Shown: piece by piece, positions 20,071 through 29,039 of the stretch
How positions within the stretch are numbered: position 1 is the first letter of the stretch
Layout of the letters: every line of letters begins with the position of its first letter
Source: Hohaiivirga sp031546825
Lineage (GTDB): Bacteria > Pseudomonadota > Alphaproteobacteria > Rhizobiales > Beijerinckiaceae
DNA: 64,000 bases
NCBI GenBank assembly: GCA_031546825.1
Contig: JAVBJU010000014.1
Span: 62,001 to 126,000 of the forward strand
Reading direction: 5' to 3'
Position numbers and translations under genes: made by a program
The notes under the pieces: generated by a model
What the model saw: only the letters and a program-made list of their open reading frames with translations
Told to the model about the DNA's origin: nothing
Database searches by the model: none

Positions 20071-20526
20071 TCAGTCTTTCAGAAGTCCTATTTTGCGAAC
20101 CCGCTCGCGGATCATGCCATCCATCCCTTCCGGGAAGGGCATGATACGGAAGCGCAGCTCCGCATCGCAGATCGGCTTACCCTCGGCGAAAATTTTAGCC
20201 TTTGTCACCGCATAACCCGAGCCTTCATGCTCAAAACTCGCGGTAATGGTTAGCACCGTTCCGGGGCCGACGAAGGTGCGAAAGCGCGCCTTGTCCACCG
20301 CCATCAGGAACGGCATGTGGGAATAATTCATCAAACCGAGAATGAGATATCCCGAGGCCTGCGCCATCGTCTCGGTGAGGAGAACGCCGGGCACCAGCGG
20401 ATGGCCGGGGAAGTGGCCTTCAAACACCGGGCTGGCATCAGGCACCACGGCCCGTGTCTCAATGGTTTTTGCGTCGGGGTCGAAAGCGACCACCTGATCG
20501 ATCATCTCGAAATATTCGAGGCGCAT
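20071..20526 (-). CDS. fabZXL: 3-hydroxyacyl-ACP dehydratase FabZXL
   Basis: A 151-residue single hot-dog dehydratase. The active-site segment is HFPGHPLVPGVLLTETMAQA, with His near residue 34 and Glu near residue 48, as in FabZ. It should dehydrate the 3-hydroxyacyl-AcpXL intermediate during long-chain elongation. It lies between acpXL and fabF2XL on the same strand. A separate housekeeping fabZ is expected elsewhere in the genome. Confidence 0.92.
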   Translation of the reverse strand: MRLEYFEMIDQVVAFDPDAKTIETRAVVPDASPVFEGHFPGHPLVPGVLLTETMAQASGYLILGLMNYSHMPFLMAVDKARFRTFVGPGTVLTITASFEHEGSGYAVTKAKIFAEGKPICDAELRFRIMPFPEGMDGMIRERVRKIGLLKD

Positions 20527-20564
20527 TGCTCTTCCTGACTTCGTTCTTATCCCGAAAACGCATA

Positions 20565-20596
20565 GCGGGGCTGTCGCTTATAAGCAACAACCCCGC
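20565..20596 (-). promoter_or_regulatory. Intercistronic hairpin between acpXL and fabZXL
   Basis: Two adjacent 16-base arms (20565-20580 and 20581-20596) pair with two mismatches. There is no T tract. Such a structure after a carrier-protein gene may protect its mRNA or attenuate read-through; this is inferred from position only. Confidence 0.4.
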
Positions 20597-20645
20597 CGGA
20601 TGACAACATCCTGCTTAATGAAATCGGTAATCTGCCTTAACGGCA

Positions 20646-20924
20646 TCAGGCCTTGGCGGCGACCAGCTCGTCGATGCGGGCGCACAGGTTCTTCAGCACG
20701 AAGTATTCTTCGGCAGGAGCCTTGCCTTCGTTGACTTCCTGGGTCCACTGCTCGAGCGGCAACTTGATGCCAAATGCCTTATCGATGGCAAAGGCGATAT
20801 CAAGGAAGGCCAGCGAATCGATGCCGAGATCGTCAATGGCATGGCTATCAGGAGTGATCTTGTCGCGCGGAATGTCAGCGGTTTCCGAGATGATGCCGGC
20901 GACGGTATCGAATGTGGAAGACAT
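20646..20924 (-). CDS. acpXL: Specialised acyl carrier protein AcpXL
   Basis: A 92-residue acidic carrier protein. The phosphopantetheine Ser lies in GIDSLAFLD near residue 40. The C-terminal extension through NEGKAPAEEYFVLKN is typical of AcpXL and absent from housekeeping AcpP. In rhizobia AcpXL carries 27-hydroxyoctacosanoic acid for transfer to lipid A by LpxXL. The ATG at 20924 has AAAGGAAA upstream and gives the family length. It is the first gene of the cluster; its promoter should lie in 20925-21108. Confidence 0.95.
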   Translation of the reverse strand: MSSTFDTVAGIISETADIPRDKITPDSHAIDDLGIDSLAFLDIAFAIDKAFGIKLPLEQWTQEVNEGKAPAEEYFVLKNLCARIDELVAAKA

Positions 20925-21102
20925 CGGTTTATTTTCCTTTTGTCTGAATTTTAAAGAAATGACCGCTGGCTCAGGGCATAAACCCTCGTCGCCGGAAACG
21001 ACCATTCAATGCGAAACTGTCCGCTACGGCATTACACGAGGCGCGGGATGATCGCAAGAGCACGCGAGGCTGACAGGCCACCGCTTCCGCGAACTGTCCT
21101 CC

Positions 21103-21146
21103 ACAAAACAAGAGCCCCGGGAAGATCGGGCTTCCCGGGGCTCTTG
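21103..21146 (-). terminator. Rho-independent terminator of acnA
   Basis: A perfect 16-bp stem CAAGAGCCCCGGGAAG/CTTCCCGGGGCTCTTG (21109-21124 with 21131-21146) has a six-base loop. On the minus strand it is followed by TTTTG, giving an acnA terminator 22 bases after the stop. Confidence 0.88.
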
Positions 21147-21168
21147 CATGTCATTGTAAGGCTCCAGC

Positions 21169-23868
21169 TTACTTCGCCAATTGCCGCAGCACGTAGTGAA
21201 GGATGCCGCCGTTGCGGTAATATTCGAACTCGTCCAGCGTATCGATGCGGCAGAGGAGTTCGACGTTTTTCACAGTGCCGTCGGCATATCTTACTTCCGC
21301 AATCATGGTCTGGCGCGGCTTGATGTCGCCGGTGAGGCCACGGATCGTCACGGTTTCATGGCCGGTGATGCCGAGGCTCTGCCAGTTTTCACCATTCTGG
21401 AATGTCAGCGGCAAAATGCCCATGCCGATCAGGTTCGAACGGTGGATGCGCTCAAAGGTTTCGGCGACCACAGCGCGCACGCCCTGCAGCATCGGACCCT
21501 TCGCCGCCCAATCGCGGGACGAGCCAGTGCCGTATTCCTTGCCTGCCATCACCACGAGCGGGACACCCTCGTCGCGATACTTCATGGCAGCGTCGAAGAT
21601 GAACATCTGTTCGCCGGAAGGCTGGTGGACGGTCAGACCGCCTTCAACGACGTTGCCGTCCTTGTCCTTCACCATCTGGTTCTTGACGCGGATATTGGCA
21701 AAAGTGCCGCGTTCCATGACCTCATGGTTGCCACGCCGGGTGCCGTACTGGTTGAAGTCCGCCACCGCGACCTGATGCTCCTGCAAGTACTTGCCGGCCG
21801 GGGAATTAGCGCGAATGGAACCTGCGGGCGAGATGTGGTCAGTGGTAATCGAATCAAGGAACAGGGCCAGGATGCGGGCATCAACGATGTCCTTAACCGG
21901 CTTCGGCTCCTTGGTGATGCCTTCAAAATAAGGCGGGTGCTGCACATAGGTCGAGCCCATGTCCCAGGCGTAAGTCTGGCTCGGCTTGACCGCGATCTTC
22001 TTCCAATGCTCGTCACCGGTGAAGACTTCGGCATAGCGGCTGGTGAACAGGTCGCGCGTGACATTCTTCGTCACGAACTCATGCACTTCGGCGGTGGTCG
22101 GCCAGATATCCTTGAGATAAACCGGCTGGCCATCCTTGCCAGTGCCAAGCGGCTCTTTGGTCAGGTCTATCTGCATGGAACCGGCCAAGGCATAGGCGAC
22201 CACCAGCGGCGGAGACGCGAGATAGTTGGCACGGACATCGGCGCTGATGCGACCTTCAAAGTTACGATTACCGGACAACACCGCTGCCGCAACGAGATCA
22301 TTCTCATTGATGGTTTTGGATATTGCCTCCGGCAGCGGACCGGAATTGCCGATGCAGGTGGTGCAGCCGAAGCCGACCAGATTGAAGCCAAGCTCATCAA
22401 GGAAGACCTGCAAGCCGGCCTTCTTGAAATATTCCTCAACCACCTGGGAGCCAGGCGCGAGCGAAGTCTTGACCCACGGCTTAACCTTGAGGCCCTTCAT
22501 CACAGCATTGCGCGCCAGAAGGCCAGCGCCGAGCATGACGGACGGGTTCGAGGTGTTGGTGCAGGAGGTAATGGCGGCAATCACCACGTCGCCGTGGCCC
22601 AGATCGAAATTGGTGCCTGCAACCTTGACCCGCTTGCCAATTTCGGCGGCCTTGCGGAATTCGGTATCCATGGATTCGCTAAAACCCTTGGCCGCGCCTT
22701 CCAATGTCACCTTGTCCTGCGGGCGTTTGGGGCCTGCAAGCGAAGGCTGTACCTCAGAGAGATCGAGTTCAAGCGTATCGGTGAAAACCGGGTCCGGCGT
22801 TTGGTCATCACGCCACATGCCCTGCGCCTTGGCATAAGCCTCGACGAGAGCAATGCGCTCTTCCTTGCGGCCAGACGTCTTGAGGTAAGCGATAGTGTGG
22901 CGGTCAATCGGGAACAGACCACAGGTCGCACCGTATTCCGGGGCCATGTTGCCGATGGTGGCACGGTCGGCGACCGGCATTTCGTTGAGACCGGGGCCGA
23001 AGAACTCGACGAATTTCCCGACCACGCCCTTTTTGCGCAGCATCTGCGTCACGGTGAGCACCATGTCGGTGGCAGTGATGCCTTCCTTGAGCTTGCCGAT
23101 GAGCTTGAAGCCAATCACTTCGGGGATGAGCATGGAAATCGGCTGACCAAGCATCGCTGATTCAGCCTCAATGCCGCCAACGCCCCAGCCGAGCACGCCA
23201 AGGCCGTTGACCATGGTGGTGTGCGAATCAGCGCCCACAAGTGTATCGGGGTAGGCCAATGTCTCGCCGTTTTCGTCCTTGGTCCAGACAGTCTGGGAGA
23301 GGTACTCCAAATTGACCTGATGGCAGATGCCAGTGCCGGGAGGCACCACAGAAAAATTCTTAAACGCGCTCTGTCCCCATTTGAGGAACTGGTAGCGCTC
23401 GACGTTGCGCTTGTACTCAAGCTCGACGTTCTTGGAGGCAGCCGTTGATGTGCCAAACTCATCGATACCCACCGAATGGTCGATAACGAGGTCAACGGGA
23501 ATCAACGGATTGATCTTTTCGGGATTGCCGCCGAGCGCCGTCATGGCATCACGCATGGCGGCAAGATCAACCACGGCGGGTACGCCGGTGAAGTCCTGCA
23601 ACAGCACGCGGGCCGGACGGTACGCAATTTCCTTTTCCGTCTTGCCGCGGTTGTCGAGCCAGCCAATGATGGCGGCGACATCTTCCTTTGTGACGGTGCG
23701 ACCGTCTTCAAAACGGAGCAGGTTTTCAAGCAGAATCTTTATGGAGAAAGGCAGTTTGGATACGCCTTTCAGGCCATTTTTCTCCGCCTCAAGCAACGAG
23801 TGGTAGGTATAGGTCTTTGACCCCACGGACAATTGTTGCTGAGATTTGTATGAATTTTGCGACGACAC
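21169..23868 (-). CDS. acnA: Aconitate hydratase A
   Basis: An 899-residue TCA-cycle enzyme converting citrate to isocitrate through a 4Fe-4S cluster. The cluster cysteines are in SCTNTSNP (one) and GCTTCIGNSGPLPE (two). The catalytic C-terminal swivel domain contains GKEYGTGSSRDWAAKGP. Length and order are those of bacterial AcnA/IRP-type aconitases. It is divergent from ccmA across about 220 bases, an arrangement common in Hyphomicrobiales. Confidence 0.97.
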   Translation of the reverse strand: MSSQNSYKSQQQLSVGSKTYTYHSLLEAEKNGLKGVSKLPFSIKILLENLLRFEDGRTVTKEDVAAIIGWLDNRGKTEKEIAYRPARVLLQDFTGVPAVVDLAAMRDAMTALGGNPEKINPLIPVDLVIDHSVGIDEFGTSTAASKNVELEYKRNVERYQFLKWGQSAFKNFSVVPPGTGICHQVNLEYLSQTVWTKDENGETLAYPDTLVGADSHTTMVNGLGVLGWGVGGIEAESAMLGQPISMLIPEVIGFKLIGKLKEGITATDMVLTVTQMLRKKGVVGKFVEFFGPGLNEMPVADRATIGNMAPEYGATCGLFPIDRHTIAYLKTSGRKEERIALVEAYAKAQGMWRDDQTPDPVFTDTLELDLSEVQPSLAGPKRPQDKVTLEGAAKGFSESMDTEFRKAAEIGKRVKVAGTNFDLGHGDVVIAAITSCTNTSNPSVMLGAGLLARNAVMKGLKVKPWVKTSLAPGSQVVEEYFKKAGLQVFLDELGFNLVGFGCTTCIGNSGPLPEAISKTINENDLVAAAVLSGNRNFEGRISADVRANYLASPPLVVAYALAGSMQIDLTKEPLGTGKDGQPVYLKDIWPTTAEVHEFVTKNVTRDLFTSRYAEVFTGDEHWKKIAVKPSQTYAWDMGSTYVQHPPYFEGITKEPKPVKDIVDARILALFLDSITTDHISPAGSIRANSPAGKYLQEHQVAVADFNQYGTRRGNHEVMERGTFANIRVKNQMVKDKDGNVVEGGLTVHQPSGEQMFIFDAAMKYRDEGVPLVVMAGKEYGTGSSRDWAAKGPMLQGVRAVVAETFERIHRSNLIGMGILPLTFQNGENWQSLGITGHETVTIRGLTGDIKPRQTMIAEVRYADGTVKNVELLCRIDTLDEFEYYRNGGILHYVLRQLAK

Positions 23869-24091
23869 GGGTTATCCTCCTCGGGATAATTATCAGGATC
23901 CGCAAGCCGAATGCGCCAAACGCGCGCGCCGCTCCGGGAGCGCCCGGACGGGACAGAGACGTGTATGGAAGAAACTGTTACAAGTCTCGTCACAAATACG
24001 CGGCGCAGCTTCGTCCGCTATAGCCCATTTCGATCAACCCGGCTACAATGTCGCGAATAGTTCTAAAGTATTTTACATTTGGGGGGATTGG

Positions 24092-24721
24092 GTGCGGCTC
24101 CAGGTCAACAAGCTCAGTTGCGTTCGAAGCGGACGGCGCATTTTCGAAGACGTTTCCTTCGTGCTGGAGCAAGGACGCGCACTCGTGGTGACCGGCCGCA
24201 ACGGCGCCGGAAAATCGACTTTGCTTGCCATTTTGGCCGGGCAACTGCGCGCGAGCGGCGGCACCATTGCGGTGAGCGATGTGGGCGAACGCACATTACC
24301 CGAATGCCTGCATCTGATCGGCCATCGCGAAGCCTTGAAGGCGGCGATGACCGCGCGGGAAAATCTTGAATTTGCCGCCAACCTGCTCGGCACACCGGCC
24401 TTGTCCGCCGAAGCGGCGCTGGAGCGCGTCGGGCTCCTCCATGCCACCGACATGCCAATCGCCTATCTTTCCGCCGGACAGAAGCGACGGGTGGCACTGG
24501 CGCGTCTTCTCGTGGCGCACCGCCCGCTATGGCTACTGGATGAGCCGACCTCTGCGCTGGACACCGCCTCGCAGGAAGTGCTGTTCGCCATGCTCAATAC
24601 CCATCTCGCCGAGGGCGGAATGCTCATCGCAGCAACCCACCAGGATATGCCGATCAATCATCTCGACACCCTGCGTATTGAGCGCCCCGCGCCCCGCACG
24701 TCTGACGCGGAGGCCTCATGA
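24092..24721 (+). CDS. ccmA: Heme exporter ATP-binding protein CcmA
   Basis: A cytoplasmic ATPase of about 209 residues in the cytochrome c maturation system I; it powers release of holo-CcmE. Walker A is GRNGAGKST, the signature is YLSAGQKRR and Walker B is WLLDEPTSALD. The frame is open from 23846, but the GTG at 24092 is chosen because GGGGGGA precedes it by seven bases and the resulting length fits CcmA. Its stop overlaps ccmB (ATGA). Confidence 0.93.
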   Translation: MRLQVNKLSCVRSGRRIFEDVSFVLEQGRALVVTGRNGAGKSTLLAILAGQLRASGGTIAVSDVGERTLPECLHLIGHREALKAAMTARENLEFAANLLGTPALSAEAALERVGLLHATDMPIAYLSAGQKRRVALARLLVAHRPLWLLDEPTSALDTASQEVLFAMLNTHLAEGGMLIAATHQDMPINHLDTLRIERPAPRTSDAEAS

Positions 24722-25389
24722 TGTTCAAGGTTATCTGCGCCTTGGTCGCCCGCGACCTGAAGCTGTCGGCCCGCATCGGTGGGTCTGGCGCGCTCGGGCT
24801 GGTGTTTTTCCTGATGCTGGTGACGCTCATTCCCTTTGCGCTCGGGCCGGATCTCAACCTCCTGTCGCGCATCGGCCCGGCTATTTTATGGATCGCTGCC
24901 GTCCTCGCAACGCTGATCGGCTTTGACCGGTTGTTTCAGGCGGACGAAGAAGATGGTTCGCTCGATCTGATGCGTTCGGCCCCGGTGCCGCTCGAAGCGG
25001 TGGTTTTTGCCAAGGCGCTGGCGCACTGGCTTGGCACCGGCATTCCTCTGGCCATTGCCTCGCCTTTGTTTGGGCTTTTGGTGGCGCTTAGCCCCACTGG
25101 CATGGCGGCTATGGCCGTGACGCTGCTGGTCGGAACGCCCGCGCTCTCCTTCATCGGGGCCATCGGCGCGGCGCTGACCTGCACCATACGGCGCGGCGGT
25201 CTGGTGCTCTCCATTCTGGTGTTGCCGCTGATGATCCCGACACTAATTTTCGGCGTCTCCGCCACCAATGCGGCACTCGGCGGCACCATCGCGTTCACCA
25301 CACCGTTTCTTGTGTTAATTGCGCTGTCTCTGGTATTCATGGTGCTCGGCACCATCGGTGCCGCTGCGGCACTGCGGGTGTCAGAATGA
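24718..25389 (+). CDS. ccmB: Heme exporter membrane protein CcmB
   Basis: A 223-residue inner-membrane protein with six predicted helices, partner of CcmA. The cytoplasmic stretch GFDRLFQADEEDGSLDLM between the second and third helices is the recognisable CcmB signature. The start is translationally coupled to ccmA. About 165 bases separate it from ccmC, an unusually loose spacing for this operon. Confidence 0.95.
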   Translation: MMFKVICALVARDLKLSARIGGSGALGLVFFLMLVTLIPFALGPDLNLLSRIGPAILWIAAVLATLIGFDRLFQADEEDGSLDLMRSAPVPLEAVVFAKALAHWLGTGIPLAIASPLFGLLVALSPTGMAAMAVTLLVGTPALSFIGAIGAALTCTIRRGGLVLSILVLPLMIPTLIFGVSATNAALGGTIAFTTPFLVLIALSLVFMVLGTIGAAAALRVSE

Positions 25390-25553
25390 AAAAACAACAA
25401 AAGACAATGCGGCAGGGCAACGACATCGTCATGGAATTGCCGCTTGGTGGGTGTTCGATATAAACATCAAAAGACAGATTGCATGTCCCCCTGGCTGGGC
25501 CGGACGGATGGCAATTTAACAAGTTCAAGAAGGCAAACCTTAGGAAGATGCCC

Positions 25554-26309
25554 ATGAAAAAATGGATCGCTGCTCAGGCCAACCCGAGCCGGTTTCTCAC
25601 CACCAGTGGGGCGGTGTTGCCATGGCTTGCGGGGCTCGCAGCCGTAACAACCCTCGGCGGAATTGCCTGGGCCTGGCTCGGTGCGCCACCCGACTATCAG
25701 CAGGGCGAAACCGTAAAGATCATGTATCTGCACGTGCCCGCCTCGTGGCTGTGCATGTTCTTCTACATGATCATGACCTGCTCGGCGCTCGGCACGCTGG
25801 TGTGGCGCCATCCGCTCGCCGACGTATCGCAGAAAGCGGCAGCGCCGATTGGCGCGTCCTTCACGGTGATCTCACTCGTCACCGGCTCGTTGTGGGGCCG
25901 CCCGATGTGGGGCACCTACTGGCAGTGGGACGGGCGCATGACATCGGTGCTTATCCTGTTTCTCATCTATTGCGGCATTCTCGCCTTGTGGCGCGCCATC
26001 GAAGATCCGAACCGCGCCGCGCGTGCGGTCTCCGTGTTGACGCTGATCGGCGTGCCCAACATCATCATCATCAAATTTTCGGTGGAATGGTGGAACACCC
26101 TGCACCAGGGTTCAACGGTGTTCCGCGCCGATGGCCCGAAGATGCATTCAAGTATGCTTTATCCGCTGTTGATTTCCGCCATCGGCTTCACCCTGCTTGG
26201 CCTGGCCCTGCATATTGCCGGAATGCGGGCTGAAATCCTGCGCCGCCGCGTGCGGACACTCACCATTCTTGAGGCCGAGCGCCTCGACGCCGCTGGAGCA
26301 ACGTCATGA
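25554..26309 (+). CDS. ccmC: Heme-handling protein CcmC
   Basis: A 251-residue membrane protein with six helices that loads heme onto CcmE. The tryptophan-rich WWD motif WGRPMWGTYWQWDGR lies near residues 117-131, and periplasmic His residues flank it in YLHVPASW and EWWNTLHQG. The ATG at 25554 is preferred over 25548 because AGGAAG sits seven bases upstream. Its stop overlaps the ccmD start. Confidence 0.95.
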   Translation: MKKWIAAQANPSRFLTTSGAVLPWLAGLAAVTTLGGIAWAWLGAPPDYQQGETVKIMYLHVPASWLCMFFYMIMTCSALGTLVWRHPLADVSQKAAAPIGASFTVISLVTGSLWGRPMWGTYWQWDGRMTSVLILFLIYCGILALWRAIEDPNRAARAVSVLTLIGVPNIIIIKFSVEWWNTLHQGSTVFRADGPKMHSSMLYPLLISAIGFTLLGLALHIAGMRAEILRRRVRTLTILEAERLDAAGATS

Positions 26310-26476
26310 CCACTCTCGGACCCCACGCGGTTTTCATCATTGCCGCTTACGGATTCACCCTTATTGTGATCACCGCACTCATCATTGGCATCTTCAACGA
26401 CACCCGCGCTCAAAAGCGCACGCTCGCGTCGCTTGAAGCGCGCGGCATCGGTCGACGCAATCGCAAAGAGGCGTAA
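26306..26476 (+). CDS. ccmD: Heme exporter protein CcmD
   Basis: A 56-residue protein. It starts MTTLGPHAVFIIAAYG, has one transmembrane helix (about residues 8-30) and a basic cytoplasmic tail ending RRNRKEA. CcmD stabilises the CcmABCD complex and helps release holo-CcmE. The ATG overlaps the ccmC stop by four bases, and ccmG starts ten bases after its end. Confidence 0.9.
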   Translation: MTTLGPHAVFIIAAYGFTLIVITALIIGIFNDTRAQKRTLASLEARGIGRRNRKEA

Positions 26477-26486
26477 AAGACAAATC

Positions 26487-27125
26487 ATGGCGGCTGAAAC
26501 TGAAACACAACCCCCGCGCCAGGCATCGCGCAGTCTGCTTGCGATCCTGCCGCTCGCCATTTTTGGCCTTTTGCTGGTGCTTCTTTGGTTTGGGCTCGGC
26601 GGGTTTTCAAAAGAGGGACGCAACCCGCAGGATTTGACCTGGGTACTCCAGGGGAAACCGGTGCCTGCGCTTTCGCTTCCCGCGCTGCCCGGCCTCAACG
26701 ACGCCGCTGGTAAACCGATACCCGGATTGAGCCGCGACGACCTTGTTGGCCATATCACCGTACTCAATTTCTGGGGTTCATGGTGTGAACCATGCCGCTT
26801 TGAGCATCCGCAACTGATGCGGCTCGCCACATGGGCCAAGGCTCGCAACGTTCGGATCGTCTCCATCGACTACAAGGATAGCCCCGCCGAAAACCCGCTG
26901 AAATTCCTCAAGGTTCTGGGCAATCCGTTTACGGCGGTCGGCGTTGATACCAGTGGCCGCACGGGCATTGATTTTGGCGTCTACGGTGTCCCTGAAACCT
27001 TCATTATCGGCCCCGACGCGGTGTTCGCCGAAAAGCAGGTCGGGCCGTTAAGCGAAGAGAATTTCGACGCTTTCCTCGGAAAAATAGAAGCGGTTATCCG
27101 CAAACACCCCCAGGCGGTTAAATAG
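26487..27125 (+). CDS. ccmG: Thiol:disulfide interchange protein CcmG/DsbE
   Basis: A membrane-tethered periplasmic thioredoxin-like protein of about 212 residues that reduces apocytochrome c thiols. It has a transmembrane anchor at residues 18-38, the active site WGSWCEPCR near residues 97-105 and the cis-proline segment YGVPETFI. The ATG at 26487 starts ten bases after ccmD; the longer frame is not needed. It ends the ccm operon here; ccmE, ccmF and ccmH are not in the window. Confidence 0.94.
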   Translation: MAAETETQPPRQASRSLLAILPLAIFGLLLVLLWFGLGGFSKEGRNPQDLTWVLQGKPVPALSLPALPGLNDAAGKPIPGLSRDDLVGHITVLNFWGSWCEPCRFEHPQLMRLATWAKARNVRIVSIDYKDSPAENPLKFLKVLGNPFTAVGVDTSGRTGIDFGVYGVPETFIIGPDAVFAEKQVGPLSEENFDAFLGKIEAVIRKHPQAVK

Positions 27126-27142
27126 GGGCAACGGGGTTTAAA

Positions 27143-27166
27143 GCCGACCGGGAATGCCCGATCGGC
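27143..27166. terminator. Hairpin between convergent ccmG and yciB
   Basis: Ten-base arms GCCGACCGGG and CCCGATCGGC pair with one mismatch around an AATG loop, between two convergent genes. No T tract is seen, so termination efficiency is uncertain. Confidence 0.5.
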
Positions 27167-27172
27167 CTCGCC

Positions 27173-27754
27173 CTATTCGTCTTTCTCGCTCTTCTTCAAT
27201 TCATGCTTCATCAGCAGCGGTGTCTGCGCCATGGCGAAGATTACGCTAATGGCGCTAAGGCCGAACACCTTGAACGACACCCAGAATGATTCCGTCTGGG
27301 TGCGCCACACGCACTCGTTGAGGACGGCGAGCACCAGGAAAAAAATGGCCCAGCGCAGGGTGAGAATGCGCCATCCCTCTTCGGTGAGGGAGAAGGCATT
27401 ATCGAACACCGTCTTCAGCAGCGGCTTTCTGGCAAAATACCCATAGAGCAACGCCAGCCCGAATATGCCGGAGACGATGGTTGGCTTCATTTTGAAAAAA
27501 GTGTCGTTTTCAAAAAACAGCGTCAGCCCGCCAAACAGCACGACGATTGCACCGGAAACCAGCGGCATCATCGGCAGTTTCTTCAGCAAAATCCAATAAA
27601 CAGCAAGCGCCGCCAGCGTCGCCGGAATGAAGGCCATGATGGCGGTGTGCAGGCCGAACTTTGAATAGCATATGAAGAATAAAACCAGCGGCCCCATCTC
27701 GAGGAAGAGCTTGAGGAGCGGATTGATCTTCTTCTGGTCGTTTGATGTCGTCAT
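27173..27754 (-). CDS. yciB: Inner-membrane septation protein YciB (IspZ)
   Basis: A 193-residue protein with about six hydrophobic helices, beginning LLKLFLEMGPLVLFFICYSKFG, the conserved start of the YciB/IspZ family. The family is linked to septation and envelope integrity. Its ATG overlaps the ftsY stop by four bases, the usual ftsY-yciB pair of Hyphomicrobiales. Confidence 0.93.
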   Translation of the reverse strand: MTTSNDQKKINPLLKLFLEMGPLVLFFICYSKFGLHTAIMAFIPATLAALAVYWILLKKLPMMPLVSGAIVVLFGGLTLFFENDTFFKMKPTIVSGIFGLALLYGYFARKPLLKTVFDNAFSLTEEGWRILTLRWAIFFLVLAVLNECVWRTQTESFWVSFKVFGLSAISVIFAMAQTPLLMKHELKKSEKDE

Positions 27755-28926
27755 GCGTCCAATCCGGCAATGGCCTTCGCAAAGTCGCGGGCCTCAAAGG
27801 GTTCGAGGTCGTCAACGCCTTCGCCAACGCCAATGAAATGCACGGGTAAGCCAAATTTGTCGGCCAACGCCACCAGAATGCCGCCGCGCGCAGTGCCATC
27901 AAGCTTGGTCATGATCAGGCCAGTGACACTCGCTGTTTTGCCGAATAGTTCGACCTGAGACAGCGCATTCTGGCCAACGGTGGCGTCGAGCACCAGGAGC
28001 GTCGCATGCGGCGCTTCGGGATCAACCTTCTTCATGACGCGGATGATCTTTTCAAGTTCATCCATCAGGCCGGTCTTGTTCTGCAAGCGGCCTGCGGTGT
28101 CAACCAGCAGCACATCCATTCCCGCTTGCGTTGCTTTCTGCACCGCCTCAAACGCAAGGCCCGCCGCGTCCGCCCCCTGGTTCGTGGCGATCACCGGGAC
28201 GTGGTTGCGTTCGCCCCAAACTTTAAGCTGTTCGATGGCAGCGGCGCGGAAAGTGTCTCCGGCGGCCAGCATTACTTTCAGCCCCTGCGCCTTGAACTTG
28301 GCGGCGAGCTTGCCGATGGTGGTGGTCTTGCCGGACCCGTTGACGCCGATCATCAGGATGACGAACGGCTTTTTGCTGCGATCCACTTCCAGCGGAAGGG
28401 CCACCGGCGCGAGCGACTTCTCGACCTCTTCGGCCAGAACCGCTTTCACTTCCTCTGGGGCGATCTGCTTGTCGAACCGCCCCTCAGACACGCGGGCGGT
28501 GATGCGCATCGCCGCCTCAATGCCGAGATCGGCCTGCACCAGAATGTCTTCGAGGTCTTCGATGGTGGCGTTATCGAGCTTACGCTTGGTGAAAAGATCG
28601 GTGAGGCGCTCGCCGATGGTGGAGGAGGTGCGCAAAAGCCCTGAGGTGAGGCGCTGCCACCAGCTCAGTTTTTGCTCGGGCGGTGTGGGAGCAACGGGCT
28701 CAACGGGAGTTGCAATAGCCGGTTCCGATACGTCCAGTGGCTCTGGCAGCGCAGTGGGAATATCCCCACCAAGCGCAGGCACTTCTTCCACCGCAACGGT
28801 TTCGGCGACCGGCTTGGGAGCCTCCGTGATCGGATCTGATTCTGTCGGAAGCGGCTCAGGTGCGGGCGCGGCCTTGCGCCCGAACAACCGTGAGAGGATC
28901 CCTTGTTTTTCGTCCTTTTCCGCCAT
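27751..28926 (-). CDS. ftsY: Signal recognition particle receptor FtsY
   Basis: A GTPase of about 391 residues that docks SRP-bound ribosomes at the membrane. It has an acidic, Pro/Glu-rich N-terminal region to about residue 95, then the NG domain: G1 GVNGSGKTTT near 195-205, G3 DTAGRLQNK and G4 TKLDGTARGG. The ATG at 28926 (MAEKDEKQG) is the family start; upstream frame to 29391 is antisense to the RluA-type gene. Confidence 0.95.
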   Translation of the reverse strand: MAEKDEKQGILSRLFGRKAAPAPEPLPTESDPITEAPKPVAETVAVEEVPALGGDIPTALPEPLDVSEPAIATPVEPVAPTPPEQKLSWWQRLTSGLLRTSSTIGERLTDLFTKRKLDNATIEDLEDILVQADLGIEAAMRITARVSEGRFDKQIAPEEVKAVLAEEVEKSLAPVALPLEVDRSKKPFVILMIGVNGSGKTTTIGKLAAKFKAQGLKVMLAAGDTFRAAAIEQLKVWGERNHVPVIATNQGADAAGLAFEAVQKATQAGMDVLLVDTAGRLQNKTGLMDELEKIIRVMKKVDPEAPHATLLVLDATVGQNALSQVELFGKTASVTGLIMTKLDGTARGGILVALADKFGLPVHFIGVGEGVDDLEPFEARDFAKAIAGLDA

Positions 28927-29039
28927 TATCCGAAGCGGCCTCCTGCCGTGATGGTGCAACCGCATTTCCCCCGCCATCGCGAATGCGTTATGGGTGGGTG
29001 AAATTCGACGCCCGAACTCCAACTCCAGCTTTAGCCGAA

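Noticed and set aside
21181..23160. 659-codon plus-strand frame
   Set aside because: Antisense to acnA, which is intact with all cluster cysteines; long antisense frames are expected in G+C-rich DNA.
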